A DNA stretch of 60,057 nucleotides from the NCBI GenBank assembly GCA_037128705.1, contig JBAXVX010000025.1, forward strand, positions 1-60,057, in the 5' to 3' direction. The translations under genes were made by a program, and so were the position numbers. Positions 59,973 to 60,057 of this stretch are shown here, piece after piece; within the stretch, counting starts at the first letter, position 1, and each line of letters starts with the position of its first letter. The stretch is from CAIVAT01 sp037128705. GTDB lineage: Bacteria > Bacteroidota > Bacteroidia > Bacteroidales > FEN-979. The notes beneath the pieces are model-generated. The model ran no database searches. It worked only from the letters and a program-made list of their open reading frames with translations, and was not told where the DNA came from.

Positions 59973-60057
59973 CGAGTGACGAGTGACGAGTGACGAATGA
60001 CAAATGACGAATGACGAATGACGAATGACGAATGACGAATGACGAATGACGAATGAC
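59956..60057. repeat. Heptamer tandem array (TGACGAA/TGACGAG), 14.6 copies, reaching the window edge
   Basis: From 59956 to the last base the sequence is 14 exact-length heptamers plus TGAC. The order is TGACGAG, TGACGAA, TGACGAG three times, TGACGAA, TGACAAA, then TGACGAA seven times. Homogeneity rises toward the window end, which probably marks an assembly break in a longer array. Confidence 0.95.

Noticed and set aside
59956..60057. CRISPR array
   Set aside because: Units are 7 bp with no spacers; no cas genes are present. It is a simple tandem repeat.
1..60057. Mobile element or prophage
   Set aside because: No transposase, integrase, phage structural gene, terminal inverted repeats or target duplications were seen.

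Overview
The window comes from a member of the Bacteroidota, most likely an environmental, probably anaerobic Bacteroidales-like organism; it cannot be placed more finely from sequence alone. The signs are SusC/SusD pairs, many SPII lipoproteins, five proteins with type IX secretion (T9SS) C-terminal sorting domains, a DUF3078 protein, a TamB protein, BACON domains, and the phylum-specific promoter (-33 TTTG / -7 TAnnTTTG) in front of many genes. A flavodiiron protein and a Cys-type molybdopterin enzyme fit an anaerobe. No insertion sequence, phage gene, integrase or CRISPR array was seen.

Region 1 (1-29.2 kb) is an alpha-glucan (starch/glycogen/maltodextrin) locus. A plus-strand susC-susD-susE set (367-6096) faces a minus-strand set (12935-6508); they converge on a 411-bp gap with one terminator hairpin per side. 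Upstream of the minus-strand set, on the same strand, lie an MFS sugar transporter, a 4-alpha-glucanotransferase, a periplasmic SusA-type GH13, a second MFS transporter, a T9SS-exported esterase with a CBM48-like domain, and two GH13 lipoproteins. Inferred flow: surface lipoprotein amylases and SusD/SusE bind and cut glucan, SusC imports oligosaccharides, SusA-like GH13 trims them in the periplasm, the MFS proteins carry maltose-size sugars inward, and MalQ remodels them in the cytoplasm. A peptidase E gene follows. Next is a minus-strand pair: a eukaryotic-type (GH13_8-like) glycogen branching enzyme and a T9SS protein with three beta-sandwich repeats.

Region 2 (29.2-42 kb) holds a hybrid histidine kinase, a mscL-DUF3078-small membrane protein group, an orphan molybdopterin oxidoreductase, two large T9SS proteins, a GNAT acetyltransferase, a fatty acid desaturase and tRNA-Arg(TCT).

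Region 3 (42-60 kb) is mainly housekeeping: isochorismatase-family hydrolase, topoisomerase IV subunit A, flavodiiron protein, an unrecognised lipoprotein, TsaD, TamB, a T9SS protein, and an AddA/RecB-like helicase-nuclease. It ends with a translationally coupled pair: an AmgK-like sugar kinase fused to a RapZ C-terminal domain, and a MurU-like nucleotidyltransferase. This pair is the best candidate for an undescribed system (amino-sugar/cell-wall recycling tied to an amino-sugar sensor).

Several gaps carry short-period (7-9 bp) tandem arrays that abut or run into 3' ends of genes. The window ends inside one of them (14.6 copies of a TGACGAA-type heptamer).
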